DNA of 64,000 bases from Vitellaria paradoxa (lineage: Eukaryota; Streptophyta; Magnoliopsida; Ericales; Sapotaceae). The stretch spans positions 44,276,714 to 44,340,713 of the forward strand of contig CM034237.1 of NCBI GenBank assembly GCA_019916065.1, given 5' to 3'. Position numbers and translations under genes: made by a program. This document shows, piece by piece, positions 60,405 through 64,000 of the stretch; position 1 is the first letter of the stretch, and the number at the start of each line of letters is the position of its first letter. The notes beneath the pieces are model-generated. The model did no database searches. It was not told the origin of the DNA and saw only the letters and a list, made by a program, of their open reading frames with translations.

Positions 60405-63400
60405 GTATAACTTAGTCTGTTTTAATATCATAATTAAGTAATATTACTTTTGGTAAAATTTAAAATTGAACAAAAATCGAAACTTACATAGGGTGAGGAA
60501 ACACGAACGGAAATTTTAATAAAAATATCATATTTAATATGTGAAGGGTTCAGAATGCAAATTTACTACCCTTCGAGGTAAGGGCGATTTACATGGCTAG
60601 CTATTAAATTTTATAAGACGTTTAGCGCAGTGTTATTTTCAAATTCGCTCTGTCGATTTATTGGTTATTAAAATAAATTTTGAAACAAAATAAAATAATT
60701 TTAGTCCATAGTGGATAATTGCTAGTGATTAGATAATTAAAAAATTTCAAATAAAAAAATTAAATATTTAATAATTTTTACAAAACTCCATAAATTTTTA
60801 TAAAATTTAAATTTTTTATTCATTACAGTAAATTACGATACTATAACTTTTATAAATTTATACTAGCTTTTACAGCTTCAAACACGTTCTAATAAATTGT
60901 AGCTAAAAAGTCAAGCGATTAAAGAATAATTGAGTAAACTAGTGTTAACATGCACCAACCAATTCTTCCTTAATAATATAGTACAACTCTCTTAGTAATA
61001 AGAGAGTGTAAAGGAATGTAAGAAAGTGTTTGGAGAAAAAAAATTAGTATAAATTTGTAAAAGTTATAGTCTTGTGATTCATACAAGAGTAAAAAACTTC
61101 AATTTTTTTTAGAGTTTTTTTTTGTAGAGCCCCAAACATACCATAAAAATGTTTAAAAGTAAAATTATTTTAATAAATAATAAATTTAAAAAAATGACTT
61201 GCACTTCTTTTCCAAAGTTATGAGTAAGTATAAGTAATTAAAATGTATTAATAAAAAAATAATTATTAAACATCTTAAAGTTACTAACTTTAAGTTTCAT
61301 CAATTATTCTAATGTTGCCTTACCATAATACTTGTAGCAAGGCAATTAAACATGCGTGTAATAATTGCCCTCTTTATATTATAAGTGATTGAAGGTAGAA
61401 AGTAAACTTAGTAGTTATATCTTTTTAATTTAGACAATGATTTACTTATACAACTCCTAAAATAATAGATGGTATTAAAGGAATGCAAAAATTTTATAAA
61501 TCAAACCAATTAAATAAATAATAAATTTAAAAAAATTATGCATTTATTAAAAAAATTAAGGGGTAATAATAATAATAACAAAAAAAAAAGAAAAAATACC
61601 CAATTTTTGGTTTCACCAACTATTCCTTGAATCCTTCCCTTGCATTAGTTTACCATATTATAAAACTATAGATTACCAAAAAAAAAAAAAAAAAAGAAAT
61701 TACGCTTAAAGAATGATATGGTCAAGTTATGTATTTGTCATTTAAGAGCTACGTTATTATGGCATAAATCAGTTGTATATGATTGTTTTTCTTTTACAGA
61801 AAATGTATAAATTACATATATATAAAAGGGATATCATAATTTGAACTTTAGGATTAGATATATGAGTAAGGTTAAGGTGTTAGTAAAAGAGGCCAATTAC
61901 TAGACCATTCTCTTTGCTCGAGTGAGGTCTAAGCATTGGATAAATTGTTCATGATGTTTCCAAATTCAGTATAAAATTAGAGCACATTCTTGACAAAGTG
62001 GTGTTAAATATTGTTTTAACCATTGTTGAAATGGACTAATTAAAAGGGTAAAAGGCTAAAAATACTAATATGAATGAAAATAAACTTTAGAAATGACATA
62101 GTAAAATAAATTTTTTTTAATTTTTATTTACTTTATTCTTTTTTATGTTTTCTTTTCTCTCGTGTGAATCTAAATACTCTTTGTATTTAAAACTAAAATG
62201 AAGTTTTAAACGGTACTAAATTCTTAAGTAAATAGACAAAACTATATATCCATTCAAATATAATCAAAGGGTGTACGTGGAGGAATTGTGAAATATAAAC
62301 AGTATAAATGTATTTTTTAAAATTATTAAAAGCCAAAATCATTATATTTGACAAATTATTTACTTTTTTGCTTTATTATGTAATAAAATGGGGGTAAATT
62401 TATTTTTGAAGTTATATAAAAGAGTACATTAATAATTTTTATCTTTAGTATAGATATATAGACAATTAACTCAAAAAAAATCTGTATAAAATTTGGAGTA
62501 GTTTGCTGTGTTGGAAGAGATGATCATGGACAAATTGGGATACGCATAGTTTGGTAACTTAGACCGAATAACAAGTTACTAATTTAAAAAATCTTGAAAT
62601 TGTAAGTAAACCGTTTAGACAAAGAAATCGAATTAAATCCAACAACTATTTCAACCTAATTTGATTTGATTTAATAGTTTTGCAAGAAACAATTAATGAA
62701 GAAGAAATTTCAAAGATAGTGATAATTAAAGGTTGACATTTTAGACCCATTCAAATTTGTTTTATTTTTTTCAAGTGTGGGATTAAATTTATAGGTCCAA
62801 ATCTAGTCTGAAATATATAAAAAAAAAATCTTATATATATATTTTATGTTTTTATATATTATTTTATTTGTATCTTTTCAAAAAATGAATAAATTTACGT
62901 GGGTGAACTTAAAAATTAAAGCTAGGCCCAATGAAATATTGAAACCACTTTTTCATTCAATAAAAGTGAGCATCCATTAAATGGTACCTATGTATTTAAC
63001 ATCATATATTATATATTATTTTAATTAAAAAAATGCTTAACACAGTATATATTTTATTTAATAAAATTAATTTGATTTGATTAACAGATCCCTCAAATTA
63101 ATGTAAGTTGGATTAAATTGCTTATTTTTTTTAATTTTTTAAACTGTGATCTAATAATTAATTTAAAAAACTAAACCATACTAAATTAAAAAATAATTTA
63201 ATTTAATGGTTTTTCCGACGATACTAAGGCTATGTTGGGAACTAAAAACCTAAATTTTAGCTACCATATAAAAAGTTGTTTTTTATTTTTATTTTTTATA
63301 TTTTTACCTTTGAAAAGGAAAAAAAAAGTTAAATTTTGACTATTAAATTTTTTTATTTTTTTTGTTAATTTAACTCTTTATGATTTAAAAAAACTTAAAA

Positions 63401-64000
63401 TATAAGAAGGTAAAAAAAAAAAAAAAAAAAAGGGTAACCAGCCAAAAACCAAATCGCCAAAAGCTTGAGCTCCCAAACGGGACCTAAGGGTGGTGACAAT
63501 AGAACGAAAGGAGACCAGTCAACTGCCTAAAACTCCCCCACCTTGGAGACCCCACAAGGCCACAATGAAGCTTATATATATGATTTACAAATTGAATTTA
63601 AAATTCAAATAATTTTCTAACTTTTGGTGGAGCAGGGGTGCATCATTTAACCTTTTGAACTCAATGGGAAAAGTTACTCATGGTGAAATAATATTGAAAC
63701 TTGTGTGTATACAATTTTCTTTTTTTTCGAAATGACAGAAAGTATCTCTCTCTCTCCCTCTCTCTCTCTCCAAAAAATCCATTTACTTTTCATAATTATC
63801 ATATATATATAAGTATATAACAATCAGCAACTAGCAGTGAAATTATTCACTAATCTTTGGGGGGGTTAATGATTACTTTAACATTGTCTTCTAAGTATCA
63901 ACCAGATTATTTATGATTTTTTCTTCAAAATTTAAAATTAAAGTGACACATAACGTGACTACTAAGTACTTTAAGGAGGTGTTTGGTTGATCAAAACTAA
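60405..64000. other. Intergenic, AT-rich; MITE debris to the right edge
   Basis: No gene is supported. It includes relatives of the GTGTTTGGAGT family at 60778-60890 and 61025-61145, an element-like segment at about 63229-63487 (GGCTATGTTGGGAACTAAAA facing CTCCCAAACGGGACCTAA), a (CT)n run at 63747-63770, and the start of another GTGTTTGGTTGATC MITE at 63978-64000. Confidence 0.5.

Noticed and set aside
1..64000. CRISPR arrays, operons, riboswitches and bacterial-type features
   Set aside because: None is expected in plant nuclear DNA and none was seen; direct repeats here are explained by mobile elements or microsatellites.

Overview
The window is nuclear DNA of a flowering plant, most likely a dicot or magnoliid. 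It is AT-rich, its genes have many GT-AG introns, it carries plant-specific families (nucleobase-ascorbate transporter, PADRE/DUF4228, D-type cyclin), and the space between genes is filled with LINE, SINE, LTR-retrotransposon and MITE debris. The species cannot be named from this sequence.

Layout. 1-4.6 kb: degenerate L1-type LINE on the minus strand, split by a Harbinger-like MITE with GA-rich minisatellite filling. 4.85-5.12 kb: the last two exons of a plus-strand gene that I cannot identify; the LINE probably lies in its intron. 7.15-8.09 kb: an AT-rich element with a second copy at 48.3-49.2 kb. 10.0-14.5 kb: complete 14-exon NAT6-type transporter gene (531 aa). 14.5-29.9 kb: gene-poor, with MITEs, a complete gag-only LTR retrotransposon (23.9-25.7 kb) and an isolated promoter-like patch at 28.0-28.1 kb. 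29.98-30.97 kb: PADRE (DUF4228) gene, 3 exons, 179 aa. 31.3-35.0 kb: convergent minus-strand gene for a 172-aa protein with a plastid-transit-like N-terminus, whose 3.1-kb intron has collected a SINE and two small hAT-like elements. 35.9-41.0 kb: two more SINEs and a duplicated 240-bp segment. 44.3-47.8 kb: complete minus-strand cyclin D1 gene, 6 exons, 329 aa. 48-64 kb: no convincing gene; MITEs, a possible LTR fragment and an element with internal tandem repeats.

The four complete genes are unrelated housekeeping or regulatory genes and form no pathway or cluster. I found no convincing undescribed biological system. The best material is mobile-element structure: SINEs with exact 15-bp target duplications, a gag-only retroelement with every cis signal visible, a recurrent small MITE family sharing one core, and an intron of the cyclin gene with foreign base composition. 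Exon borders were read by eye from splice sites, frame continuity and family knowledge; no alignment or transcript data were available.
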